Below are positions 1 to 8,104 of a stretch of DNA of 64,000 nt, in pieces; the first letter of the stretch is position 1; the number at the start of each line of letters is the position of its first letter. Below the pieces are notes generated by a model, which was not told the DNA's origin, did not search any database, and saw only the letters and a list, made by a program, of their open reading frames with translations. Source of the DNA: CAZTAO01 sp964611645 (lineage in GTDB: Bacteria > Armatimonadota > UBA5829); the NCBI GenBank assembly GCA_964611645.1, contig CAZTAO010000016.1:28478-92477 (forward strand), read 5' to 3'. The position numbers were made by a program, and so were the translations under genes.

Positions 1-469
1 ATTACTCGGCGCTGCAGTCGTGGCAACCACTCCGAAGTGGAAGCCGTGCACAGTGATCGCTGCCACTAACACTGTAGCCTGGTGGGCGCCTTGTCCCACC
101 GGTATGGATGTACGAATGAACCCGAAAAGACTTGGCAGAATGTGTCCTTTCGCCCAACGCAGTATCTTCCGAAGAACTCTTTGACTTTTGTAGCGATATA
201 TCCTTCTTTCAGCTTCACTGGAATCACGGAATACTTACACATTCATTTCCCGACTACAGCAAGCCTGGGTGTTATCTGTGCATCACTGGGACATTGGCCT
301 CATTTTGAGGTCTTAACTCACCAACTGCTCAAGAGCCGGTAAGGGGCCTCCACAGCGCATCAGAGAACTATTACGCGGGAATAGGGTAACTCCCCAGGCG
401 GCGCTTGTCAACTGGAAATCGCAACTTTCCGAGCAATACCGAAACTCTTCCTCACGATTCACCCCGGTC
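1..469. other. Stretch without a recognisable gene
   Basis: I see no convincing gene here. An open frame at 82-342 has no ribosome binding site, opens with GTG and resembles no family I know. The last part of the stretch is the upstream region of the symporter gene. Confidence 0.5.
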
Positions 470-498
470 TTGACAATCCGCCGCGATTATTGGACAAT
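470..498 (+). promoter_or_regulatory. Sigma-70-type promoter for the symporter
   Basis: A consensus -35 box TTGACA (470-475) is followed after 17 bases by GACAAT (493-498), a 4/6 match to the -10 consensus. It lies about 80 bases upstream of the symporter start, so it is the likely promoter of that gene and perhaps of the GH4 gene behind it. Confidence 0.5.
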
Positions 499-578
499 CA
501 TACGAGCATTCCTGCAAGCGTGTGCGTTATCGCCTTAGCGCTTGTTTCCTTACTACTCAGGCACTCTGGAGGAAAACC

Positions 579-2177
579 GTGGAATTCGGAACCCTGAACT
601 ACGTAATACTGGTTGTATACCTCGCCCTGATGTTCTATATCGGCGTCAAGCTCTCCGGCAAGCAGGAGACCACAGACGATCTCTTCCTCGCCAAGCGCAG
701 CATGCCCTGGATACTGGTAGGAATGAGCATGTTCGCCTCAATGACCAGCGCTATCTCCTATATGGGAATACCTGGCCGGGCCTTTGAGGAAAATGCGAGT
801 TTAGTGATAGGCGGAATTCTCAGCGTCATCATAGCTCCCGTTTTGGTCGTCTTGTTCTACCCGTTCTATCGCAAGCTCCACGTGACCACGTCTTATGAGT
901 TCGTTGGTATGCGCTATGGGCCTGCGGGAAGATATGCTACCAGCGTTCTTTTCCTGTTCGCGAGATTCGGTTGGTTGGGCACGGCGGTATTTGCCCCTGC
1001 GCTCACTCTATCCATCACTTGCGGAGTGGACCTGACAATGTCGATCCTCCTGATGGGGGTAGTATCCATAGCCTACACGACCATCGGAGGGCTCGCTGCC
1101 GTCATCTGGACAGACGCGGCGCAATACGTCCTGATGGTTGCAGGCGCAATATGGGTTGCGGTTGTCCTGTGTATGCAGGTTCCGGGTGGCGCTCCGGGAA
1201 TACTGCACTACGCCGCGACTAACAACCACGGAGTCGACCTCAGCTTCAAGTTTGACTGGTTCCAGATGAGCGCCCTGGCGGTTCTCATTGGAACGTTCTT
1301 CTCAATGATGCAGGACTACGGCACCGACCAGGTCACGGTCCAGAGGCTGCTGGCTGCCAAGGACAACAAGGGCGTCACCAAGGCCGTTATATTCAACGGC
1401 TTCACGGACTTGCTGATGACGTCTCTCCTGGTATTCATTGGTCTTGGCATGTTCGCATACTATCAGATGAATGGTATCACGCTTCCGGCCAATATTACGG
1501 AAAAGGCTGACCGCGTGTTCCCATACTTCATTATGCACGTGCTCCCCATGGGCGTTTCAGGACTCTTGGTGGTCGCGATCTACGCCGCTGCAATGTCGAG
1601 TATCAGCGCGGGAACCAACTCCGTTGTCACTGTTCTGATGAATGACCTTATGAAGCCATTCCGCAAAAAGGAGCACGTGACGGACGAAAAGAAGGACCTG
1701 CTGCTCGGTCGTGTGCTTACTATCGCAGTAGGTATCCTGACTATCGGGATCGCATTTGTCGCGGGCCAGCAGAAATCGCTGCTGGATGCCTCGCAGACAT
1801 TCCTGGGATTGTTTGCCGCGCCTGTGCTTTCTCTCTTCCTTCTAGGGATGCTTACCAGGCGAGCGCACTTCTGGGGATGGTTTGTTGGTGTCGTCTGCTC
1901 GATCAGCGGAACACTCATGCTGCGCTATGTGGACTATGTGACACCTATCCGTAACTTCCTGCACCTGCCGGCGGAACCTATACACTGGTTGTGGATATTC
2001 CCCGTTTCGTTCGCGATTGCGTTCGTGGTCGGGTACATCGCCAGTGTGATAATCCCCGCCCCGTTGGCACGACATGAGCTTACTATATGGGGTATGCACC
2101 TGCTCAAGCAGTGTGGACCGGATGGTAAGGAGTATCCTGAGGAGCCCACTTGCCCGCCGGACGACACCGAGAAATAG
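579..2177 (+). CDS. Sodium:solute symporter (SSS family)
   Basis: Inner-membrane Na+-coupled transporter of the SSS/SLC5 family, 532 residues with about 13 hydrophobic segments. The N-terminus (YVILVVYLALMFYIGVKLSG, then the DLFLAKRSMPW region) and the later SSISAGTNSVVTVLMNDL segment are typical of sugar and myo-inositol symporters. I chose the GTG at 579 because CTGGAGG lies six bases upstream and the protein then begins just before the first membrane segment; an in-frame ATG at 522 would add 19 unlikely residues. The neighbouring GH4 glycosidase suggests a sugar or glycoside substrate, which is inference. The next gene starts 86 bases after the stop, so cotranscription is plausible. Confidence 0.85.
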   Translation: MEFGTLNYVILVVYLALMFYIGVKLSGKQETTDDLFLAKRSMPWILVGMSMFASMTSAISYMGIPGRAFEENASLVIGGILSVIIAPVLVVLFYPFYRKLHVTTSYEFVGMRYGPAGRYATSVLFLFARFGWLGTAVFAPALTLSITCGVDLTMSILLMGVVSIAYTTIGGLAAVIWTDAAQYVLMVAGAIWVAVVLCMQVPGGAPGILHYAATNNHGVDLSFKFDWFQMSALAVLIGTFFSMMQDYGTDQVTVQRLLAAKDNKGVTKAVIFNGFTDLLMTSLLVFIGLGMFAYYQMNGITLPANITEKADRVFPYFIMHVLPMGVSGLLVVAIYAAAMSSISAGTNSVVTVLMNDLMKPFRKKEHVTDEKKDLLLGRVLTIAVGILTIGIAFVAGQQKSLLDASQTFLGLFAAPVLSLFLLGMLTRRAHFWGWFVGVVCSISGTLMLRYVDYVTPIRNFLHLPAEPIHWLWIFPVSFAIAFVVGYIASVIIPAPLARHELTIWGMHLLKQCGPDGKEYPEEPTCPPDDTEK

Positions 2178-2263
2178 AGACCGATTGTAGCGGATTGTCC
2201 TACCCAAGACCCACGGCGCAAGCTGTGGGTCTTCCACTTTCAGTTGTATAACAGGAGTTGGCC

Positions 2264-3670
2264 ATGGCGAAGAAACAGGCAGAAAAGCACGAGAGCAACC
2301 CCATCAAGATCGCGTTCATAGGCGGAGGGAGCCAGAGTTGGGCGCCGACTATCATACGAGACATCGTCTTCAAGGATGGTATGGACAAGGCGGGGCTTGA
2401 GATACGACTGCTCGATACCGACAAGCCTCGCGCGAAGGCTATCGAAGGACTCTTCGCATCCGCCCTGAAGTCCTGGAAAGTAGACTACGCGAGCGTGAAG
2501 GCCTCCAAAAACAAGGAAGAAGCGCTCAATGGCGTTGACTTCGTGATCATCGCCATCTCCACCGGCAGACTCCCGGCTATGGAGCACGACGTGGCTGTAC
2601 CGGAGAAATACGGCGTCTACCACACAGTTGGCGACACCGCAGGGCCGGGGGGATGGTCCAGAGCGCTGCGCAATATCCCCGTGTTTCAGGACTATGCGGA
2701 GGACATCAAGCGGCTTGCCCCCAACGCATTCGTACTCAACTATACCAACCCCATGGCTGCGCTTACTTCGGTCTTGACTCGCAGTCTGGGCTGGGGGCGC
2801 GTGGTGGGGCTTTGCCACGGGGTATTTGAGTCTCACGGCGAACTGATGCAGATATTCGACTTGAAAAGCGAGAAAGACCTCCAACTCACATTCGGCGGGG
2901 TCAACCACTTCTTCTGGATACTGGATTTCAAGGTCAAAGGCCAGCCGGGCTACCCGATGCTGCGCGAGAAGATGGGCAATGGCAGCTACCAGGACCTCAT
3001 CACCAGCACCACACCCGACGCAATGGGTTTCACCTCCAACCGCCTGCTTTGTTCGGAGTTGTTCAACGAATTCGGCTACCTGCCCTACGTCGGCGACAGG
3101 CACACCTCGGAGTTCGTCAGCCCGTTCACCAGCAACAAAGAGATAATGGAGCGGTTCAAGATAGTGCGGACGACCACCGAGGAGCGCGAGGGCTGGTACA
3201 AGGACGCTGAGAAGAAGATCAAGCTGTGGACCGAAGGCAAGAAATACGAAGGCAAGGCATTCAGCCGGAAGCCGTCTCGAGAGACCGCCGCGGACATCAT
3301 CAAGGCAATCCACTTCAACGAAGGCTTCTCGGATGTGGTCAACACAGTCAATGTCGGCCAGATAGCCAACCTGCAGCGCGGGGCGGTGGTTGAGACTCCC
3401 GGCTACATAGACGGGTCGGGGATCACGCCTCTTACTGTCGGACCGCTTCCTGAGCAGATCAGAGCGTTGGTAGCCCCACATGCGGCAGTGCAGGTCGAGA
3501 CTGTTGAGGCTGCATTGTGCGGCGACCTTGAGCGGGCGCTTCGCGCCCTGATGATAGACCCAGCCTGCGCCCACCTGGCTCCGAGCGACATTCGCAAGAT
3601 GGGTCTGGAGCTTCTGCAAGCCAACCGCAAGTACCTGCCGCAGTTTGCGGTCTCTGATACCACCGATTAG
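2264..3670 (+). CDS. GH4 family glycosidase (alpha-galactosidase/alpha-glucosidase-like)
   Basis: Cytoplasmic NAD+- and Mn2+-dependent glycosidase of family GH4, 468 residues, close to the family's 430-480. The N-terminal Rossmann motif IAFIGGGSQSW (17-26), the NYTNPM segment (159-164), GLCHG with the metal-ligand Cys184 and neighbouring His185, and VNHFFW (213-218) are family landmarks. These enzymes hydrolyse by an oxidation-elimination mechanism. The ATG at 2264 is chosen because AGGAG lies six bases before it; a TTG two codons earlier touches that site. The symporter upstream probably supplies the substrate. Substrate, anomer and phosphorylation state cannot be read from the sequence. Confidence 0.9.
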   Translation: MAKKQAEKHESNPIKIAFIGGGSQSWAPTIIRDIVFKDGMDKAGLEIRLLDTDKPRAKAIEGLFASALKSWKVDYASVKASKNKEEALNGVDFVIIAISTGRLPAMEHDVAVPEKYGVYHTVGDTAGPGGWSRALRNIPVFQDYAEDIKRLAPNAFVLNYTNPMAALTSVLTRSLGWGRVVGLCHGVFESHGELMQIFDLKSEKDLQLTFGGVNHFFWILDFKVKGQPGYPMLREKMGNGSYQDLITSTTPDAMGFTSNRLLCSELFNEFGYLPYVGDRHTSEFVSPFTSNKEIMERFKIVRTTTEEREGWYKDAEKKIKLWTEGKKYEGKAFSRKPSRETAADIIKAIHFNEGFSDVVNTVNVGQIANLQRGAVVETPGYIDGSGITPLTVGPLPEQIRALVAPHAAVQVETVEAALCGDLERALRALMIDPACAHLAPSDIRKMGLELLQANRKYLPQFAVSDTTD

Positions 3671-3676
3671 AAGAGC

Positions 3677-3833
3677 GAGTTCAGTTCTGTGCGCGGGCCC
3701 ATTCCGATAGCCCTGAGTAGCCGCGAGGAACGAGCGGCGTATCGAAGGGCGGTTGCTCTACTTGCCCGTGCTTCGATACGGTCTGCGGACCTACTCAGCA
3801 CTAGCGGTATTCTATTCCCGCAGAACTGAACTC
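3677..3833. repeat. 157-bp nested palindrome downstream of the GH4 gene
   Basis: Outer arms GAGTTCAGTTCTG (3677-3689) and CAGAACTGAACTC (3821-3833) are perfectly complementary. Inside them CTGAGTAG (3713-3720) pairs with CTACTCAG (3791-3798), and CGTATCGAAG (3739-3748) pairs with CTTCGATACG (3771-3780). The whole can fold into a long cruciform or RNA hairpin. It could end transcription of the GH4 gene. It resembles dispersed intergenic palindromes rather than a mobile gene. Confidence 0.8.
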
Positions 3834-3894
3834 ACACACTAGCGCGCTGGAGTTGCCGGCTTGGGCGTGCTGTGCTACAATGTGTCGACGTAAA

Positions 3895-3990
3895 CCGCTA
3901 GGGGTGCTGGTTGAGCAAGCTGAGAGAAGCGGCATTTTCCGCTTCATCCCTTAGAACCTGATCCGGGTAATACCGGCGTAGGAAATGCGG
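3895..3990 (+). ncRNA. TPP riboswitch (THI element)
   Basis: This carries the conserved parts of the thiamine pyrophosphate aptamer in order: GGGGTGC (3901-3907), CTGAGA (3920-3925), the P3 hairpin GAAGCGG/CCGCTTC (3926-3932/3939-3945), CCCTTAGAACCTGATC (3948-3963), and GGGTAATACCGGCGTAGGAA. CCGC (3895-3898) and GCGG (3987-3990) close P1. It lies 120 bases upstream of a thiazole synthase gene, the expected target. No intrinsic terminator follows; the likely output is translational. Confidence 0.97.
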
Positions 3991-4080
3991 AGATATCTAG
4001 ATGCAATCTGAAAACCTCGCAACAACTCTCTGTTTTCGGCGTGATCTGTTGTCGCCAATCCCCACAAAGCTCGACCACAA

Positions 4081-4104
4081 CCCCCTAAGCAACATGTCAG
4101 GGGG
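4081..4104 (+). promoter_or_regulatory. Ribosome-site sequestering hairpin of the TPP riboswitch
   Basis: CCCCCT (4081-4086) is perfectly complementary to AGGGGG (4099-4104), which is the ribosome binding site six bases before the GTG start at 4111. The same CCCCT could instead pair with AGGGG (3900-3904) in aptamer stem P2. A simple switch follows: TPP stabilises P2, which frees the C-run to mask the ribosome site. The pairings are seen; the switching model is inference. Confidence 0.6.
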
Positions 4105-4110
4105 AATCCA

Positions 4111-4881
4111 GTGCTGCAGAACATATCTGACACCAAAGTCACACGCCTCATCATGCGCGACTACTTCCGGATGCTCGAGTCCAGTGTTGAATCCGACGTC
4201 ATAATTGTCGGTGGAGGACCAAGCGGGCTTGTAGCAGGCTACACACTTGCCCAGATGGGCCGGAACGTAGTGGTCATGGAGAAGCGGATGTCACCCGGCG
4301 GGGGTATATGGGGCGGAGGCAAAGGCTTCAATCGGGTCATACTAGAGCCGGAAGTCCAGTACATCCTGGATGAGATCGGTGTAACAGCCACTGAGGTTGA
4401 CGGGTACCTCGTGATCTCATCCGTTCTTCTAGCCTCGGCGCTCATCAAGAAAGCTGTCGAGAGCGGCGTGAAAGTGCTCAACCTCTTCTCAGTGGAAGAC
4501 GTGTACTTCAACAGCGCCCGCGAACTCGCCGGAGTAGTAGCCAACGACACAGCCTACAAGAACATCAACCTCCACGTAGACCCGCTCACGTTCACAAGCA
4601 AAGTGGTAATGGACAGCACGGGACATGACGCCGTAGTCCTCAACTGCCTTGCCAAGCGGGGGATAGTGAAGATAAACGGTGAGGACACCATGAACGCGCA
4701 GCTTGGCGAACAGGGCGTCATAGACGGCACCAGGGAAGTGTACCCAGGGCTGATCCTCACGGGCATGGCAGTCGCCCAGTTCAACGGCACTCCGCGGATG
4801 GGCCCGATCTTCGGCGGCATGCTGATCTCGGGAAAGAAATCGGCAGAGTTGGCAGAGGCGAAGCTCACGAGCAACGCCTGA
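4111..4881 (+). CDS. thi4: Thi4-type thiazole synthase, His variant
   Basis: Makes the adenylated thiazole precursor of thiamine from NAD and glycine; 256 residues. VIIVGGGPSGLVAGY is the Rossmann nucleotide motif, and RMGPIFGGMLISGKKSAELA is the conserved C-terminal signature. Eukaryotic Thi4 donates sulfur from a Cys in the segment aligned with INLHVDPLTF and is used once. Here that position is His, as in methanogen enzymes that use free sulfide and turn over. The GTG start has AGGGGG six bases before it, and the TPP riboswitch upstream supports the assignment. No other thiamine gene lies nearby. A catalytic sulfide-using mechanism is inferred from the His alone. Confidence 0.93.
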   Translation: MLQNISDTKVTRLIMRDYFRMLESSVESDVIIVGGGPSGLVAGYTLAQMGRNVVVMEKRMSPGGGIWGGGKGFNRVILEPEVQYILDEIGVTATEVDGYLVISSVLLASALIKKAVESGVKVLNLFSVEDVYFNSARELAGVVANDTAYKNINLHVDPLTFTSKVVMDSTGHDAVVLNCLAKRGIVKINGEDTMNAQLGEQGVIDGTREVYPGLILTGMAVAQFNGTPRMGPIFGGMLISGKKSAELAEAKLTSNA

Positions 4882-4892
4882 TGCGATGCTCA

Positions 4893-4925
4893 GCGCAGAG
4901 GCCGGTGTATCATCGGCCTCTGTGC
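4893..4925. terminator. Bidirectional terminator hairpin between convergent genes
   Basis: CAGAGGCCG (4896-4904) and CGGCCTCTG (4914-4922) form a perfect nine-base stem, extended to about twelve pairs with one wobble, between the stop of thi4 (4881) and the stop of the GH39-like gene (4927). The T-tract is poor, so efficiency is uncertain. Confidence 0.65.
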
Positions 4926-4926
4926 A

Positions 4927-6261
4927 TCAGGACAGCTTGATCAAGATAATAGAGTGCCTGGGCAGCAAGATGCGAAGCGTGTGTGCGTCAGGGCCGATTC
5001 GACAATCTGCAAGAGGCTCCAGGCTGCGGTCGTTGTCCAGAATCAGGGCCTCACAGTGCAAGTCGTCCTTCAGTTGAATGCCCACCAGTTCGATGTCGCA
5101 GTAGTCCGTTTCGCCTTCGTAGCGGCTGATCAGGACGGCAGCCTTGTGGGCACTGGTGTCTACCGCTGCGAGGGCGTAGAGATTGCCGTCGGATGACACC
5201 ACCTCGGCTTGCGCCCGATCCGGGTAGTCCAGCAGGTGGCGAAACGCGGTGAATGCCCGGAATGCCTTCTGCGGGACTCCGTACATGTCGAAAATGCCGC
5301 AGTAGACCGCGCAGGGCTGGCCATCGTAGTAGTTCGCGACGTCCACTTTCTCGTCTTGCAGCAGAATCATCGTGGCTGCAACAAAGCTCGCCCCGATAGC
5401 GCCTTTCTGATTCTCGAAAACCTCTCGACGGAGATACTCATAGCCAGGCTCGAACACGGTGTGCCCGGTAGAAGCCACGTAGTTCCACTCGTTCATATGG
5501 CTCTCGGTATCCGTGAAGCCGCGTTCGTCCAGCGCAGTCTGAATGGCTCGTGCATTCTCAACGCTCTTTTCGGGACGATCGGAATAGGTGTGCCAGGACA
5601 AGAAGTCCAGCGGGACATCGTTCGATAGGCAGTAGTTCAAGAATTGTGGGACTTTCGACTGCTCGCCCTTGGGGTAAGTCGCTGCGAAACCCCCAACCTT
5701 GAGACTGGGATCGAATGCCTTGATAGCTTTCGCCGCAGTCCCGTAGAGTTCCAGATACTGCTCGAAGGTTCCGGTCCACATGCACGGCCCGTTGTCCGGC
5801 TCATTCCATATCTCCCAATACGCCACAGCGTCCCGCATACCATCCGCCCAACCATAGGTGTAGTGCTTGATGATGCCGATGCAGATACGCGCCCACTGGT
5901 CGTTGTCGGTGGGAGGGTTAGTGTAGTATCTGATGACCGTGTTCTCGATGCTCACGCCGAGGCGGTAGACAATCCTGGCCCCGGTGTCGAGAATCTTGCG
6001 GATGTAGGTGTCGGTGCGCCGGAAGTCGTAGTTGGCGGGGTCCTCGGGGTCGGCATCGAAGTTTGGGAATATCTGCGGGATATCCACCTCTCGGGGATTG
6101 GGCCAGTTGGGGTCGTGCAGTCGGACAAGAGGCACACCCATCTCCCGATAGTAATGCCCCACATCCACCAACCCCCCATACCCCACCGGCCCATTATTGA
6201 GGCCATGGAGGGGTTTGATGGGGGCTAGGGTCTTGGTGAAGTCGACTTTGACTCTTGACAC
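4927..6261 (-). CDS. GH39-like glycoside hydrolase (beta-xylosidase type)
   Basis: Clan GH-A (beta/alpha)8-barrel glycosidase, 444 residues. YWEIWNEPDN carries the acid/base Glu154, and HMNEWN carries the presumed nucleophile Glu258. The N-terminus (KTLAPIKPLHGLNNGP) matches GH39 beta-xylosidase-type proteins, and a beta-sandwich-like C-terminus follows. There is no signal peptide, so it is probably cytoplasmic. The GTG start lies three bases after the stop of the small membrane protein gene, suggesting translational coupling; its own ribosome site is weak. Sugar specificity is unknown. Confidence 0.8.
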   Translation of the reverse strand: MSRVKVDFTKTLAPIKPLHGLNNGPVGYGGLVDVGHYYREMGVPLVRLHDPNWPNPREVDIPQIFPNFDADPEDPANYDFRRTDTYIRKILDTGARIVYRLGVSIENTVIRYYTNPPTDNDQWARICIGIIKHYTYGWADGMRDAVAYWEIWNEPDNGPCMWTGTFEQYLELYGTAAKAIKAFDPSLKVGGFAATYPKGEQSKVPQFLNYCLSNDVPLDFLSWHTYSDRPEKSVENARAIQTALDERGFTDTESHMNEWNYVASTGHTVFEPGYEYLRREVFENQKGAIGASFVAATMILLQDEKVDVANYYDGQPCAVYCGIFDMYGVPQKAFRAFTAFRHLLDYPDRAQAEVVSSDGNLYALAAVDTSAHKAAVLISRYEGETDYCDIELVGIQLKDDLHCEALILDNDRSLEPLADCRIGPDAHTLRILLPRHSIILIKLS

Positions 6262-6264
6262 AGC

Positions 6265-6609
6265 TCAGCTCAATCCAATCACTGCGGCGACTGCCCGTCC
6301 GTCATCCGCGAAGTAGACGTAGACGCAGACGGGGTATTCTATGTTGTACATATACACCTTGGCGTACGGGACACCGACATTCTCCTGGGGCTTGAAAGAG
6401 GAGTAGGATGCATCAAAGCGCTCCGACTCATGCACTTCATACGGCTGGCCGAACTCGCGTCGGAAGTCAGCTTCACGGCCACCTTTGGCAACCAGTTGCT
6501 TGAATGGGCGTACGTGGCCCGCAAGCTGCCACATTCCGTACAGGCGAAGAGCCAGGAGGGAGACCAGCAGCAAAACCAAGACAATCCCCGTGGTTCTCAA
6601 CGCTCGCAT
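6265..6609 (-). CDS. Small single-pass membrane protein, unknown function
   Basis: Unrecognised protein of 114 residues. One N-terminal hydrophobic helix (TGIVLVLLLVSLLALRLYGMW) is followed by a soluble domain with EADFRREFGQPYEV, reminiscent of the short lipoprotein or BamE-like fold in which a G-x-P turn follows a helix. I chose the ATG at 6609 because GGGAG lies upstream and because an upstream in-frame start would read through a hairpin repeat. It sits between nfnB and the GH39-like gene on the same strand. Function cannot be assigned. Confidence 0.65.
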   Translation of the reverse strand: MRALRTTGIVLVLLLVSLLALRLYGMWQLAGHVRPFKQLVAKGGREADFRREFGQPYEVHESERFDASYSSFKPQENVGVPYAKVYMYNIEYPVCVYVYFADDGRAVAAVIGLS

Positions 6610-6645
6610 CTGTGTTCTCCCTAGGCCCTGAGGCCCCTCACCCTG

Positions 6646-6673
6646 CCCTCTCCCCACTGCGGCGGGGAGAGGG
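6646..6673. repeat. CCCTCTCCCC/GGGGAGAGGG hairpin repeat
   Basis: Ten-base perfect inverted repeat (6646-6655 and 6664-6673) in the nfnB to membrane-protein gap. Related C-rich/G-rich hairpins occur at about 55091-55121, 52092-52122 and 52178-52206, making a dispersed family that may terminate or attenuate transcription. Confidence 0.6.
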
Positions 6674-6688
6674 TTCGTTAGAAAGCAT

Positions 6689-8101
6689 CTACCCGATACC
6701 GTGCTTCTCCCGTATGTACCTGTCTATCCCCGCCGCAGCCACCTTGCCTGCGCCCATTGCGCTGATGACTGTGGCTTCGCCGGTTACAGCGTCTCCGCCG
6801 GCGAATACGCCTGGGATACTGGTCATACCGGTATCGTTGTTGACTATGATCCCGCCCCAGCTTTGGGTTTCCAGGCCATCGGTGGTTGACCGGATCAGCG
6901 GGTTGGGGTTCTGGCCAAGCGCAACGATCACCGTGTCCGCTTCGATGATGAACTCGGAGTTGGGGACTGTGACCGGCCTGCGCCTGCCGGAATCGTCGGG
7001 TTCGCCGAGTTCCATCCGCATGCACTCCATTGCCTTGACCGCGCCCTTCTCATCGCCTATGAAGCGTTTCGGGTTCGTCAGCATCTTGAACTCAACGCCC
7101 TCGTGCTCGGCGTTCTCGATTTCCTCCGCTCTCGCGGGCATCTCGGCCCGGCTCCGGCGGTAGACTATCTTCACGTTCTTCGCGCCAATTCGTAGAGCAG
7201 TGCGGCAGCAGTCCATTGCGGTGTTTCCCGCGCCGATGATGACGGCGTTTGTGGGAATCTTGATGGGAGTGGCGTAGTCTTCACGGTTCGCCCGCATCAG
7301 GTTGATCCTGGTCAGCCACTCGTTGCCTGAGTAAACTCCGCCCAGGTTCTCGCCGGGTATGCCCAGTAGCTTGGGTGCCCCTGCCCCACTGCCCACGAAG
7401 ACGGCGTCGAAACCCTGCTGCATAAGGTCGTCGATCCTGAACGCGCGTCCGACTACTACGTCCGTAAGTATGCTCACTCCCAGCGACTTCACATACTCCA
7501 CTTCCCGGTCGAGGATGTTGCGGGGAAGCCTGAACTCAGGAATCCCATAGCGCAGCACGCCGCCGGTCTTGTGCAAGGCCTCGAAGATGGTGACCGAGTA
7601 GCCCATCATAGCCAGGTCGCCGGCGACTGTCAGTCCGGCAGGCCCACTACCAACGACCGCCACTTTGTACTTTGCCAGTTCGGGGTGAGCGGGCTTTGGC
7701 GCTTCGGGAACTGCGATAGCTGCGGACTCAGCGTCAGCCGCGAATCTTTCCAACCGGCCAATGGCGATCGGCTCTCCGCGCTTGTGCAGAACACACAGCT
7801 TCTCGCACTGCTCTTCCTGAGGGCACACCCGGCCGCAGATTGCGGGGAGGGTGTTGGTCTTCTTTATCACTTTGGACGCGCCGATATTGTCGCCCTCTTT
7901 GATCTTCTTGATGAACTCCGGAATGTCGATATTCACCGGGCACCCTGCCATACACGGCTTCTTCGGGCACCCGAGGCACCTGTTGGCTTCTGCCAGAGCC
8001 GTCTCCGCAGTGTAACCCAGGGCCACTTCCTCGAAGTTCTTAACACGCTTGGCAGCATCCTGCTGAGGCATCGGCGCGCGCTTTGCTATCTCTTTGGCCA
8101 T
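6689..8101 (-). CDS. nfnB: NADH-dependent ferredoxin:NADP+ oxidoreductase, large subunit
   Basis: Large subunit of the cytoplasmic electron-bifurcating transhydrogenase NfnAB, which couples NADPH oxidation to reduction of NAD+ and ferredoxin; 470 residues. Cysteines 42, 45, 50 and 54 and 89, 93, 99 and 103 are placed to bind two [4Fe-4S] clusters. VVGSGPAGL (149-157) is the FAD site and VIIGAGNTAMD the NADPH site. Alone it could be confused with the glutamate synthase small subunit, but the NfnA-type partner gene ends three bases upstream, which decides the assignment. GGAGG in the end of nfnA serves as ribosome site. Confidence 0.92.
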   Translation of the reverse strand: MAKEIAKRAPMPQQDAAKRVKNFEEVALGYTAETALAEANRCLGCPKKPCMAGCPVNIDIPEFIKKIKEGDNIGASKVIKKTNTLPAICGRVCPQEEQCEKLCVLHKRGEPIAIGRLERFAADAESAAIAVPEAPKPAHPELAKYKVAVVGSGPAGLTVAGDLAMMGYSVTIFEALHKTGGVLRYGIPEFRLPRNILDREVEYVKSLGVSILTDVVVGRAFRIDDLMQQGFDAVFVGSGAGAPKLLGIPGENLGGVYSGNEWLTRINLMRANREDYATPIKIPTNAVIIGAGNTAMDCCRTALRIGAKNVKIVYRRSRAEMPARAEEIENAEHEGVEFKMLTNPKRFIGDEKGAVKAMECMRMELGEPDDSGRRRPVTVPNSEFIIEADTVIVALGQNPNPLIRSTTDGLETQSWGGIIVNNDTGMTSIPGVFAGGDAVTGEATVISAMGAGKVAAAGIDRYIREKHGIG

Positions 8102-8104
8102 CCC

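Noticed and set aside
82..342. Open frame of 86 codons near the left edge
   Set aside because: GTG start, no ribosome site, no family resemblance and composition unlike the real genes here.
2240..3619. Minus-strand open frame of 459 codons
   Set aside because: Antisense to the GH4 glycosidase, whose active-site motifs are intact; no ribosome site and no recognisable domain.
4001..4204. Short frame starting with ATG just after the TPP aptamer, considered as a leader peptide
   Set aside because: No ribosome site, and it overlaps the Thi4 start in another frame.
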